Below, piece after piece: positions 6,731 through 12,980 of a DNA stretch of 13,175 nt; position 1 is the first letter of the stretch; the number at the start of each line of letters is the position of its first letter. Below the pieces are notes generated by a model. It was given only the letters and a program-made list of their open reading frames with translations, was not told the DNA's origin and ran no database searches. The stretch lies in assembly GCA_050053595.1 (NCBI GenBank), contig JASFTK010000036.1:1-13175 (forward strand), in the 5' to 3' direction. The position numbers were made by a program, and so were the translations under genes. This DNA comes from GCA-2726865 sp050053595 (lineage in GTDB: Archaea; Thermoproteota; Bathyarchaeia; TCS64).

Positions 6731-6760
6731 AACCATATTTTGGTTAGGGACCCATTTTTT
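6731..6760 (+). terminator. Stem-loop plus oligo-T after tRNA-Cys
   Basis: An AACCA/TGGTT inverted repeat (6731-6735 and 6741-6745) with a five-base loop is followed by a run of six T residues at 6755-6760. It lies 16 bases after the tRNA 3' end and is a reasonable terminator for the tRNA transcript. Confidence 0.45.
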
Positions 6761-6870
6761 CACGCATGTAGATTGAACATTACCGCGGCTTAAGGGGAGT
6801 ACAAAGGCAGTTTCTTTAGCGCGAATATTATATCTGAGTATAAGGAGCTCAATGAACGTTCTACGGGGGA

Positions 6871-6893
6871 TCCTCTTCCGTCACTGAAGAGGA
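6871..6893 (-). other. Perfect 8-bp stem-loop after the last gene of the tbp cluster
   Basis: TCCTCTTC (6871-6878) and GAAGAGGA (6886-6893) are exact inverted repeats around a seven-base loop. The structure lies about 14 bases beyond the stop codon of the gene ending at 6907. It has no T-run after it on the minus strand, so it is not a classic terminator. It could be a 3' stability or processing element. Confidence 0.4.
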
Positions 6894-6906
6894 GAAGGGG
6901 TCAAAT

Positions 6907-7554
6907 CTAGGGTTCTCTTTCCAGTTCTACTAGCTTGCAGAAATCGGTGAACAGTAGTCTCTGCCACTTCATGTCGGCGTGGAAGTCGGAGTCGTCGCTG
7001 ATCCTCCTCACCCGGCACTCGTACCGGCCTCCCGCGTCATCCTCAGTGTAGCCCTTGCAGTCCCCCTCTTTCTCAGGGACGCCTCCACATATCTTCACGC
7101 AGAGTTCCCAGGTCTTCTGCTGGATGGCGTAGAGCAGCTCGTTCACCGAGTAGGGACGCTGGGACCTGTTGGAGATGTAGTCCAAACCTTCTTTATCCCG
7201 CAGCAGCCTCTGAGCGCTGCTGGTGAAGGACTCAGCCAATACGATCCCCTTGTCGTATCCACCCTCCTCGAACACCTCTATGGTCCGCTCTACCACCTTC
7301 ACCGAGACATTCGATGTACGGGCGTCAGGGAAGTATATCACCCTGAGGAAGGTCCGTTCTCCCCCTTCCTCCGCCAGGTAGTCTAGGGCACTGCACTCCT
7401 CATCGGCCTCCTTCTCCTCGTAGTTGTGCAGAGACTTGAGAAGCTCGACCTGGTTCCTCAGCCATTCCGATTTCAGGCCGTTCCTGAAGGTGACCTGTCC
7501 TCCCAGCCCGCTCCCCTCCTTACACGTATTTCCTGTGCTTTGCGCAGGAGACAC
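6907..7554 (-). CDS. Unnamed archaeal protein with possible restriction-endonuclease-like core, fourth gene of the tbp cluster
   Basis: I cannot name this 215-residue protein with certainty. The middle part (about residues 53-128) alternates helix and strand: a SALDYLAEEGG helix, a FLRVIYF strand, SVKVVERTIEVF, then YDKGIVLAESFTSSAQRLL. That pattern recalls Mrr-like PD-(D/E)xK nuclease folds, but I do not see a convincing full catalytic set. Towards the C terminus there are four cysteines (C152, C156, C166, C180) that could bind a metal, then a conserved-looking RRISDDSDFHADMKW segment. It overlaps the 3' end of the eS26 gene by 35 bases if the GTG at 7554 is used. No other ATG, GTG or TTG is in frame until about residue 72. 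The first twenty or so residues look non-domain-like, and Shine-Dalgarno-like GGAGG motifs lie near 7516 and 7500, so a non-canonical start downstream is possible. Its place after tbp, aIF1A and eS26 suggests a link to RNA or translation. Confidence 0.7.
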   Translation of the reverse strand: MSPAQSTGNTCKEGSGLGGQVTFRNGLKSEWLRNQVELLKSLHNYEEKEADEECSALDYLAEEGGERTFLRVIYFPDARTSNVSVKVVERTIEVFEEGGYDKGIVLAESFTSSAQRLLRDKEGLDYISNRSQRPYSVNELLYAIQQKTWELCVKICGGVPEKEGDCKGYTEDDAGGRYECRVRRISDDSDFHADMKWQRLLFTDFCKLVELEREP

Positions 7555-7750
7555 AGTAGTATACTATATTCTGAGAGGTGTGGAGCTTGGCCCCCTTCTC
7601 CCTCAGTAGGCGTCTTGTGTTCCGGTCTAGAGGCAGGGACCGCCGTTGCTTCTCGATAGCCTTGTCCCGGGGGACCTTGGCACCACACATGGAGCACTCG
7701 ACAGAAACGGCCCTGCCAGACTTTCCCTTCCTCCTCGTTATCTTAGACAT
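7520..7750 (-). CDS. 30S ribosomal protein eS26
   Basis: The 76-residue basic protein is the archaeal form of eS26, which sits near the mRNA exit region and the 3' end of 16S rRNA on the small subunit. It has the zinc-ribbon cysteines C19-x2-C22 followed by the family signature VPRDKAIEK (26-34), and a second pair C66-x2-C69 close to the C terminus. The length is typical for archaea. It starts 21 bases after the aIF1A stop codon and overlaps the next gene, so it is almost surely co-transcribed. The protein is found in TACK and Asgard archaea and eukaryotes but not typically in Euryarchaeota, which makes it a useful lineage marker. Confidence 0.93.
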   Translation of the reverse strand: MSKITRRKGKSGRAVSVECSMCGAKVPRDKAIEKQRRSLPLDRNTRRLLREKGAKLHTSQNIVYYCVSCAKHRKYV

Positions 7751-7771
7751 CTTTTTTCACATCCATGGATC

Positions 7772-8107
7772 CTATCTTTTCATGTTCATCCCGAGGTCCT
7801 CAACGGTCAACATACCCCTATTCCTGAGCCAGTGGGCCTGGTTACGGGTGTACCTGAAGAGTATGTCGCCCTTCTGATCCGAGTTGAAGCCCCAGGGGGA
7901 GACCAGAACGGCGTCTCCCTTCCTCACCCAATGCCTCCGCCTCATCTTGCCCCGGATCCTGCATAGCCGCTTGTTCCCGTCCTGGCAGATCACCCTCACC
8001 CTCCTCTGACCCAGTATCCGTGTTACTATTCCGAGTACATCATTTCCTCGGGGGAGCGTCATGTGCTCCCGGATATCCTTCTCGCTCTTGACTAATTTCT
8101 TACCCAT
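7772..8107 (-). CDS. Translation initiation factor aIF1A
   Basis: The 111-residue protein is the archaeal homologue of eIF1A, which binds the A site of the small subunit during initiation. It has a short basic N-terminal arm, the LPRGNDVLGIV opening of the S1-like OB fold (from about residue 18), the CRIRGKMRRR segment (about 49-58) and WVRKGDAVLVSPW (60-72), all diagnostic. The C-terminal tail is polar and basic. The ATG at 8107 gives the usual MGKK-type start. It lies 20 bases after the tbp stop codon and 21 bases before eS26, which indicates one operon. Confidence 0.95.
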   Translation of the reverse strand: MGKKLVKSEKDIREHMTLPRGNDVLGIVTRILGQRRVRVICQDGNKRLCRIRGKMRRRHWVRKGDAVLVSPWGFNSDQKGDILFRYTRNQAHWLRNRGMLTVEDLGMNMKR

Positions 8108-8127
8108 TTTAACAAAATCCTACATCC

Positions 8128-8676
8128 CTAATTTGAGTAGATGTACCCCCCTTCATCCAGCTCCTCCTTCATCCTCTTCACGGCCTCTACGACCGCCTCC
8201 TCGCTCTTCGCCCCCGTGATCACACTTTTCCCGCTGGCGAATATGAGCATGACAACGTGTGGATTGTCCATACGGTAGATGAGACCGGGGAACTGCTCTG
8301 GCTCATACATAACATTGTCCATGATATCGGCCGCAAATTCAAGGTCCACTAACCCGTTGAAATTGGTGGTCGCCACAATGTTCTGGATGAATACCTCAGG
8401 CTGACCCAGAATGACGACATCGTTCTCCTTCAGATCCCTGACGACCTTCCTCACAGCCCGGCGGGCGATCTTCTCAGACTTTGCACCCGTGCAGACCATC
8501 TTTCCCGAACTGAATATGAGCGTAGTGGTCTTCGGCCTCCTGAGCCTATAGATCAGCCCCGGGAACTCCTCGGGACGATATTCGACATTCACAAAAGCCT
8601 TCTTGAGGGAAGGGAGATGTATCTTCTGATGGAGATCGGCCGTGGCAACGACATTCTGGATGCTATAATCACTCAT
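8128..8676 (-). CDS. tbp: TATA-box-binding protein
   Basis: The 182-residue general transcription factor binds promoter TATA boxes and recruits TFB and RNA polymerase. It consists of two direct repeats of about 78 residues (6-83 and 97-174). Each opens with IQN(V/I)VAT, contains (E/Q)FPGLIYR (38-44 and 129-135) and LIF(S/A)SGK (53-59 and 144-150), and ends with TGAKSE and an amphipathic helix. The phenylalanines in these segments are the ones that intercalate into the DNA minor groove. A short acidic tail follows, as in many archaeal TBPs. The gene heads the cluster tbp, aIF1A, eS26 and an unnamed protein. A TATA-like TTTATT near 8711-8716 on the minus strand would give a leader of about ten bases. 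Confidence 0.97.
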   Translation of the reverse strand: MSDYSIQNVVATADLHQKIHLPSLKKAFVNVEYRPEEFPGLIYRLRRPKTTTLIFSSGKMVCTGAKSEKIARRAVRKVVRDLKENDVVILGQPEVFIQNIVATTNFNGLVDLEFAADIMDNVMYEPEQFPGLIYRMDNPHVVMLIFASGKSVITGAKSEEAVVEAVKRMKEELDEGGYIYSN

Positions 8677-8896
8677 CCGGACGCCCCCGTATAATGAACC
8701 GGGGGCCCAATAAAGAAATACACGACCTCAATCTTTCCCATCCGATCCCAACCACCAATTTGATAACCAACTTCACGCAGGTCCTGCATCGGCTTGTTTT
8801 ATAGCCAAATGGGACCAGCAGCAGTAGGCAGATGAAGCTGGAAGCTCCCATTCAAACCTTATTAACCGATTTCGCACAATAAATCTGGAATGACGA

Positions 8897-8906
8897 TATA
8901 TAAATA
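8897..8906 (+). promoter_or_regulatory. Orphan strong TATA box
   Basis: TATATAAATA is an excellent archaeal TATA box. The base about 26 downstream is the A of an ATG at 8927, the exact spacing for a leaderless message. On the minus strand the same string could also act, since it reads TATTTATATA. No annotated gene explains it. Confidence 0.45.
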
Positions 8907-8926
8907 CTAGGAATTAAAAGAGAAAA

Positions 8927-8968
8927 ATGGGTTATTTTTATAAAATCGCTAACAACACCGTTTTTTAG
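8927..8968 (+). CDS. Possible leaderless 13-residue microprotein or short RNA
   Basis: An ATG placed exactly one TATA-box spacing below the box at 8897-8906 opens a frame of 13 residues ending in TAG. The stop overlaps a run of six T residues (8961-8966) that could end transcription. The peptide is not recognised and is too short to judge by composition. The promoter, start and T-run alignment is the only evidence; it could equally be a non-coding RNA or chance in AT-rich DNA. Confidence 0.15.
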   Translation: MGYFYKIANNTVF

Positions 8969-9093
8969 GCTCAATAATTAATTTTTAGAAGGATTTAACA
9001 TCGAGTTATAAGAGTGATTAGGTCATTGCGTGAAATATATTCCCCTCGTTCATAGCCAGGTTAAGGGGAGGGTTGGGATACCGGGTTCAGGGG

Positions 9094-10233
9094 TCAGGTG
9101 ATAACGCCGTCGGAACGGAGCTCTGCAAGCTTTTCCTCGTCATATCCTAGGAGCTCAGTCAAGACCTCCACGTTATGTTGCCCCAGGAGGGGAGCGGCCC
9201 TTGAGATCTCTGTGGGGCTCTCCGAGAACTTTAAGGGAAAATTGGGGAATCTTATAACCCCCGCTTCAGGGTGCTCCACCGAGGTTATCATGCCGCGGTG
9301 CTTAACCTGCGGGTCATCCGCCACCTCAGCCACGGAGTTGATAGGGGCTACGGGGATACCTGCTTCCACCAACGCATCAACCGCTTTCCCCTTCGTCCTC
9401 TCGGCGACCCACCTCTCAAGGACATCCCTGCTCTCAAGCTCTTCGACACCGATACCCTCCTTCAACCGTTCCATCGTCCGGGGATTAGTGTGGATGAAGA
9501 TCCACCCGTCTTTGGCCTCATAGGCGCCAAGGAATCTCAACCCCATATAATTCTCCCTAATCTCCCATGGGACGAGGCCTGAAAGGAGATAGCCTGTGAT
9601 AGGCACCCCATTCTGAGCGACCATGCAGTCCAACTGAGAGACATCAATCAGCTGACCTTCACCCGTCCATTCGCGGTGAAGGAGTGCGCCCAGGATGCCG
9701 ATGACCGCAAAGAGAGCCGGGTCGAGGTCCCCATGCCACTCCGCAGGCCTGATGGGCGGGCCCTCCGGGTCGACGAGATCCCCAGTCAGCCGGTACCACC
9801 CTGAGAAAGCAGAGGCGATAGAGGCAAAGCTGGGGCGGTCAGCGTATGGACCGTCCAGCCCGAAGCCGCTCAGCGAGGCGTAGATGATATCGGGATTCAG
9901 CTTCTTAATATCGTTGTATCCCAACCCCAGCTTCTCCATGGTTCCCCGTTTGAAGTTCTCGATGACAACATCGCTCTCCTCCGCAAGCCTCAGGGCGATC
10001 TCCACGCCTCTGGGATCTTTTAGGTTCAGGGTTATCCCTCTCTTGTTCCTGTCTAGATAATGGAATACTCTGCTGGTCCCACCGAAAAGGGGAGGATATA
10101 TCCTCGCAACCTCGCCCCATGGCGGCTCAACCTTGATGACATCAGCGCCCATATCAGCCAACACCATCGTCGTATAAGGACCGAAATATACGTGGCTGAA
10201 ATCCAAGACCCGGATCTCCTTGAGTATCGTCAA
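9094..10233 (-). CDS. Family III CoA-transferase (CaiB/BaiF type)
   Basis: The 379-residue protein belongs to the class III CoA-transferases, which move CoA between organic acids through a covalent aspartyl intermediate. It begins with the family strand ILKEIRVLDFSHV and shows LADMGADVIKVEPP (25-38), the DRNKRGITLNLKD segment (61-73), VVIENFKRGTMEKLGLG (89-105), YASLSGFG (118-125) and TGEGQLIDVS. The expected catalytic aspartate is D169 in HGDLDPALFA. Length is normal for the family. The start is a TTG; no ATG or GTG lies nearby in frame, and the protein begins exactly where homologues do. A minus-strand TATA-like stretch near 10269-10280 would give a leader of about 16 bases. It is not clustered with acyl-CoA metabolism genes, so the acid substrates are unknown. 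A cytosolic role is expected. Confidence 0.93.
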   Translation of the reverse strand: MTILKEIRVLDFSHVYFGPYTTMVLADMGADVIKVEPPWGEVARIYPPLFGGTSRVFHYLDRNKRGITLNLKDPRGVEIALRLAEESDVVIENFKRGTMEKLGLGYNDIKKLNPDIIYASLSGFGLDGPYADRPSFASIASAFSGWYRLTGDLVDPEGPPIRPAEWHGDLDPALFAVIGILGALLHREWTGEGQLIDVSQLDCMVAQNGVPITGYLLSGLVPWEIRENYMGLRFLGAYEAKDGWIFIHTNPRTMERLKEGIGVEELESRDVLERWVAERTKGKAVDALVEAGIPVAPINSVAEVADDPQVKHRGMITSVEHPEAGVIRFPNFPLKFSESPTEISRAAPLLGQHNVEVLTELLGYDEEKLAELRSDGVIT

Positions 10234-10362
10234 ATTAATCCCCGTCGATTCTATACAGCAAGAACCCCATATACAAATTTAAGATCACACCCTAATCGAG
10301 GGCTCTCCCTGAGACCCCATTAAGGTGTCACGTTTTCAACACACAACAAATTAATTATTACC

Positions 10363-10370
10363 TTTATAAT
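10363..10370 (+). promoter_or_regulatory. Putative TATA box of the zinc-ribbon gene
   Basis: TTTATAAT lies in an AT-rich stretch upstream of the zinc-ribbon gene. A start about 26 bases downstream falls near 10393, where an in-frame GTG occurs, so the earlier GTG (10384) and ATG (10387) may not be transcribed. Confidence 0.4.
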
Positions 10371-10386
10371 ATAATAAAATAATGTG

Positions 10387-10623
10387 ATGGGTGTGGAATC
10401 ACCTGCAGATTTGTCTTGGGCTCAACGACTCCAATTGTGGATTCAAGGATACGCCTATGTAGGGAAGAAACAGAAAGAGGGATGGAGGGGGAAACTCAAC
10501 TTCTACGTTTTTAAATGTCCAGAACATGGTTTGGTCGTTGACTACCCACATGGGTATAGTAAGAGTTTAACATGCCCATATTGTATGGGAGACAATAAAG
10601 CCCCAATAAAGATAACAGCATGA
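10387..10623 (+). CDS. Small zinc-ribbon protein of unknown function
   Basis: The product is 78 residues or a little shorter. The C-terminal half has a CPEHG knuckle (Cys-x2-His) and, about twenty residues later, a CPYC knuckle, which together would bind one zinc ion. A conserved-looking VDYPHGY stretch lies between them. The N-terminal half is amphipathic and rich in aromatic and charged residues (WAQRLQLWIQGYAYVGKKQK). No enzyme motif, signal peptide or membrane segment is visible. In-frame starts are GTG 10384, ATG 10387 and GTG 10393. I list the ATG, but promoter spacing favours 10393 with a leaderless message. It sits alone, divergent from the CoA-transferase and convergent with the GYD gene. 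A role in binding nucleic acid or protein would be a guess. Confidence 0.65.
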   Translation: MGVESPADLSWAQRLQLWIQGYAYVGKKQKEGWRGKLNFYVFKCPEHGLVVDYPHGYSKSLTCPYCMGDNKAPIKITA

Positions 10624-10647
10624 TTGGGGAGATCGTGGAACAGATAG

Positions 10648-10653
10648 AAAAAA
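10648..10653 (-). terminator. Oligo-T terminator after the GYD gene
   Basis: On the minus strand, six T residues preceded by CCC occur seven bases after the stop codon of the GYD-domain gene. This fits archaeal oligo-T termination. The spacer to the convergent zinc-ribbon gene is only 37 bases. Confidence 0.45.
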
Positions 10654-10660
10654 GGGATGG

Positions 10661-10948
10661 TTAGGTTTTCAGCTCTGCGATGAGCTCATCGATTGTCATA
10701 GCGGGCATGCTTGTGATCTCAATTGTGCCCCTGCTGCCCAATTCGACGGATAGTCTGAATATGGCCTCGTTGTCCGGTGCCTCCACTACGTTGACAAAGT
10801 CGTAGGGTCCGAGGACTGCGTACTGTTTGAGGACCTCGACGTCGAAAGCCTTCAGTTCCTCGTTGACCTCCTTGATCCTCTCAGGTTTCTTCTTCAGGGT
10901 TTCCCTCCCCTGATCAGTCAACTTGGAGAGGAGGATGTACTTCCCCAT
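10661..10948 (-). CDS. GYD-domain protein
   Basis: The 95-residue protein matches the GYD family of small alpha-beta barrel-type proteins. It starts with the strand KYILLSKLTDQGRETLK, continues with a charged helix, then a YAVLGPYDFVNVVEAPDNE segment whose GPYD is the variant of the family Gly-Tyr-Asp motif, and ends with a helix containing MPAMTIDELIAELK. The function of the family is not established; the fold is that of small ligand-binding dimers. A clear Shine-Dalgarno GGAGG lies seven bases before the ATG at 10948, making the start secure. It follows scpB after 52 bases on the same strand and is likely in one transcript with it. Confidence 0.85.
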   Translation of the reverse strand: MGKYILLSKLTDQGRETLKKKPERIKEVNEELKAFDVEVLKQYAVLGPYDFVNVVEAPDNEAIFRLSVELGSRGTIEITSMPAMTIDELIAELKT

Positions 10949-11000
10949 GATTTACCCTCCATTGAAGATACTCCTGAGTGCCTAAAAGGGGTTACGGCGA

Positions 11001-11540
11001 CTACCGCTCCAACTGCCGTAGCTCAAGGCGTCTGAAGATACTGCGGAGCTGGCGCCTCATAACCCTCCGCTCTGTGCTGAGGCCGAGATAGTCTGCGAAA
11101 TCGGGTGTGGTCCTGACCAGCGTGTTCCGGCCTTTCTTCTCCTTGGAGATGAGACCCATCTCCTTGAGCTCTTTGAGGTGGCCGTAAGCGTGGCTCCCCC
11201 GGGCCTCGGCTACATCTTTCTGCATGACCGGCTGGTGGTAGGCGACATAGGAGAGGGTCCTGAGAGGCCCTGAAGTCAGTATGGGCTTGATGGAGAATTT
11301 ACGGGCCTGCTTGGTGTAGTTGGGTTTGAGCTGCAGGACGACCCTCCCGCCGGTAACCTCCTCGATCTCCAAGGGGCTCCCGTCGTTCTCATAGGCCTCA
11401 GAGAGCTGGTCGATGAGCGCTGAGACCTCCAGTTCCGAGTCGAGTCTGAGGTGGGCCACGAGGGAGGTGAGAGAGATGGGTCGGCCTGAGGCGTACAGGA
11501 TGGCCTCAAGCTCCGCCAGCTTCTCCTCGCCCCCGTCCAT
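11001..11540 (-). CDS. scpB: Segregation and condensation protein ScpB
   Basis: The 179-residue protein is an ScpB homologue, the winged-helix subunit that, with ScpA, partners SMC in chromosome organisation. It begins with a KLAELEAILYASGRPIS helix and turn (about 7-23), as in other ScpB proteins. It then carries the first winged helix with a GGRVVLQLKPNY wing (64-75), a LRTLSYVAYHQPVMQKDVAEARG segment (93-115) and the second winged helix with LKELKEMGLI. The C terminus is arginine-rich. A GGAGG motif lies about ten bases before the ATG at 11540. Upstream purD ends 78 bases away in the same direction. No scpA or smc gene is in this window, so any complex partner is encoded elsewhere. Confidence 0.9.
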   Translation of the reverse strand: MDGGEEKLAELEAILYASGRPISLTSLVAHLRLDSELEVSALIDQLSEAYENDGSPLEIEEVTGGRVVLQLKPNYTKQARKFSIKPILTSGPLRTLSYVAYHQPVMQKDVAEARGSHAYGHLKELKEMGLISKEKKGRNTLVRTTPDFADYLGLSTERRVMRRQLRSIFRRLELRQLER

Positions 11541-11611
11541 ACCCCATATTCCTCCAAAACTTACTGTTATTCAGTCGAAATGCAGCTTAATAACGTCTAC
11601 GCTCCCCCAGC

Positions 11612-11616
11612 AAAAA
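11612..11616 (-). terminator. Oligo-T run directly after purD
   Basis: On the minus strand five T residues begin two bases after the purD stop codon. This could end part of the purD transcript, in which case scpB would need its own promoter; a TATA-like GTTATTAAG occurs near 11587-11595 on the same strand. Confidence 0.35.
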
Positions 11617-11618
11617 CC

Positions 11619-12857
11619 TCACACACCCGCTCCGATGTCCCGCCGGTAAAAGAGAGCCCCACGGATCTTGGGGACATCCCTGTATACCTTTTCCCTAGCT
11701 TCTCGGACGGAGTCTCCCTTGGCGAGGAGGGCGATGGCCCTGCTCCCCGTAGTCCTGATGACACCCCCCTCCTGGTGCACTGAAGCATAATAGAGTTCAG
11801 ACCACTCAGGCGGGGCAATAGTAATCTTGTTGCCACTCTTGGGGTCCACGGGGTAGCCCTCGGGGACGATGTAGACGCAGACGGTGGCCTTCTCACTGAA
11901 GGAGGGGGTGGATAGGTTCCCGTCGACGATCTCCCAGCCGATGTCGAGGAGGGGATCCTCTAAGAGGGATAAGACATTCATCGCCTCAGGGTCCCCTAAC
12001 CTAACGTTGTACTCAAGGAGATATACGCCTCTCAGGGTCTCCATGAAGCCACCGTAGAGGAACCCCTTGAAGACGGTGCCTGAGGCTTCGAGTTTCCTGA
12101 TGGTGTCTTCCATTATCTCAGTGCCCTTCCTGATAGACCTGGGGGAGAGAGCCTGGAGCCCATGGTCGGGGCAACTGTAGCTCCCCATGCTCCCCGTGTT
12201 GGGACCCTGGTCGCCGTCATAGGCCCTCTTGAAGTCCCTGACCAACGGCATAACCTCGATGTCCCTCCCATCGGTGAACGCCTGGAGGGTGAACTCCCTG
12301 CCATCCAATTTCTCTTCCAGGATCACGAGGCCGTCCCCAGCGATCCTCTCCATAGCGTACCCCATGACCTCACCGGGACCGTGAAGATGCTCCCCCGTTA
12401 TCTTGACCCCCTTCCCCCCTGTGAGGACATCGGGTTTCACCGCGATATCAGGATGACCCTCCAAGAACCCCTCCACCTCCCCCCGGGTCCGACAGATCGA
12501 GAACTCTGGATTCCCCTCGATCCCATTCTCTTCAAGGAATCGGCGGGTGTGGGCCTTGCTCCACTCCAGTCTCGCTGCCTCCCTAGAAGGCCCGACTACG
12601 GGGACGCCCATCCCCTCAAGGGTGTCGGTCACCCCGGCAGCCAGGGGAGCCTCAGGTCCGATGAAGGCTATATCGACATCCCCGAACCTCGAGTAGTCCT
12701 CCACCTCGTTGATATCCATTATCTCGACCTTCTCGGAGAGGGCTGCGATACCCGGGTTCATCCTTGACATCGCCGCCTGTAGCTCTACATCACTCCGAGA
12801 GAGAGCCTTTGTGATGGCATGCTCCCTAGCCCCGTGACCGACGATAAGCGCCTTCAT
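11619..12857 (-). CDS. purD: Phosphoribosylamine-glycine ligase (GAR synthetase)
   Basis: The 412-residue cytosolic enzyme joins phosphoribosylamine and glycine with ATP in the second step of de novo purine synthesis. It has the N-terminal MKALIVGHGAREHAI fold (1-15), FIGPEAPLAAG (65-75) and VVGPSREAARLEWSKA (87-102). The ATP-grasp core shows VKPDVLTGGKGVKI (140-153), EEKLDGREFTL (181-191) and DGDQGPNTGSMG (214-225). Also present are YGGFMET (268-274) and the metal-binding EYNVRLGDPEAMNVL (282-296). The length is near the usual 420-440. An ATG at 12869 would add four residues. I chose 12857 because homologues begin MK-(A/V)-LI-V-G. However, a TATA-like GAATATCC near 12893-12901 would favour a leaderless start at 12869, so the choice is not secure. 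No other purine genes are nearby. Confidence 0.95.
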   Translation of the reverse strand: MKALIVGHGAREHAITKALSRSDVELQAAMSRMNPGIAALSEKVEIMDINEVEDYSRFGDVDIAFIGPEAPLAAGVTDTLEGMGVPVVGPSREAARLEWSKAHTRRFLEENGIEGNPEFSICRTRGEVEGFLEGHPDIAVKPDVLTGGKGVKITGEHLHGPGEVMGYAMERIAGDGLVILEEKLDGREFTLQAFTDGRDIEVMPLVRDFKRAYDGDQGPNTGSMGSYSCPDHGLQALSPRSIRKGTEIMEDTIRKLEASGTVFKGFLYGGFMETLRGVYLLEYNVRLGDPEAMNVLSLLEDPLLDIGWEIVDGNLSTPSFSEKATVCVYIVPEGYPVDPKSGNKITIAPPEWSELYYASVHQEGGVIRTTGSRAIALLAKGDSVREAREKVYRDVPKIRGALFYRRDIGAGV

Positions 12858-12962
12858 CCCCTCAACCATCCAACAGGGCCTGTTACCCCGGCAGGATATT
12901 CAAACTATGGGATAATAGGGAAAAAGGTTTGTCACGAGGAAACAATCTCTGGGTTATAGTAC

Positions 12963-12980
12963 AGGGGCTGAGGTGCCCCT
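12963..12980 (-). terminator. GC-rich stem-loop at the end of the amidase gene
   Basis: AGGGGC and GCCCCT form a six-base-pair stem with a six-base loop that abuts the amidase stop codon. No long T-run follows directly, although five T residues appear about 40 bases further on the minus strand. It may be a weak terminator or 3' end element. Confidence 0.3.

Larger units (their letters stand above)
8677..9093. other. 417-base gene-free spacer with a strongly AT-rich core
   Basis: The spacer lies between tbp and the CoA-transferase, both on the minus strand. The part nearest tbp has ordinary composition. The core from about 8865 to 9010 is much richer in A and T than the rest of the window and carries several TATA-like strings and oligo-T runs. 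A 60-residue open frame on the minus strand (8669-8851) reaches into tbp and looks non-coding. I see no tRNA, C/D-box RNA, repeat array or transposon remnant here. Confidence 0.6.

Noticed and set aside
6794..6910. Open frame of 38 codons on the plus strand (ending in a basic KRRRGQ segment) after tRNA-Cys, possibly a gene remnant
   Set aside because: It has no start codon, is closed by a TAA just upstream, contains the 8-bp hairpin, and matches no family I know. A remnant is possible but not supported.
8669..8851. 60-residue minus-strand frame upstream of tbp with a hydrophobic start
   Set aside because: It overlaps the start of tbp and has no recognisable domain. It looks like chance.
12162..12767. 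201-codon open frame antisense to purD
   Set aside because: It is fully covered by conserved purD motifs on the other strand and has no recognisable domain.
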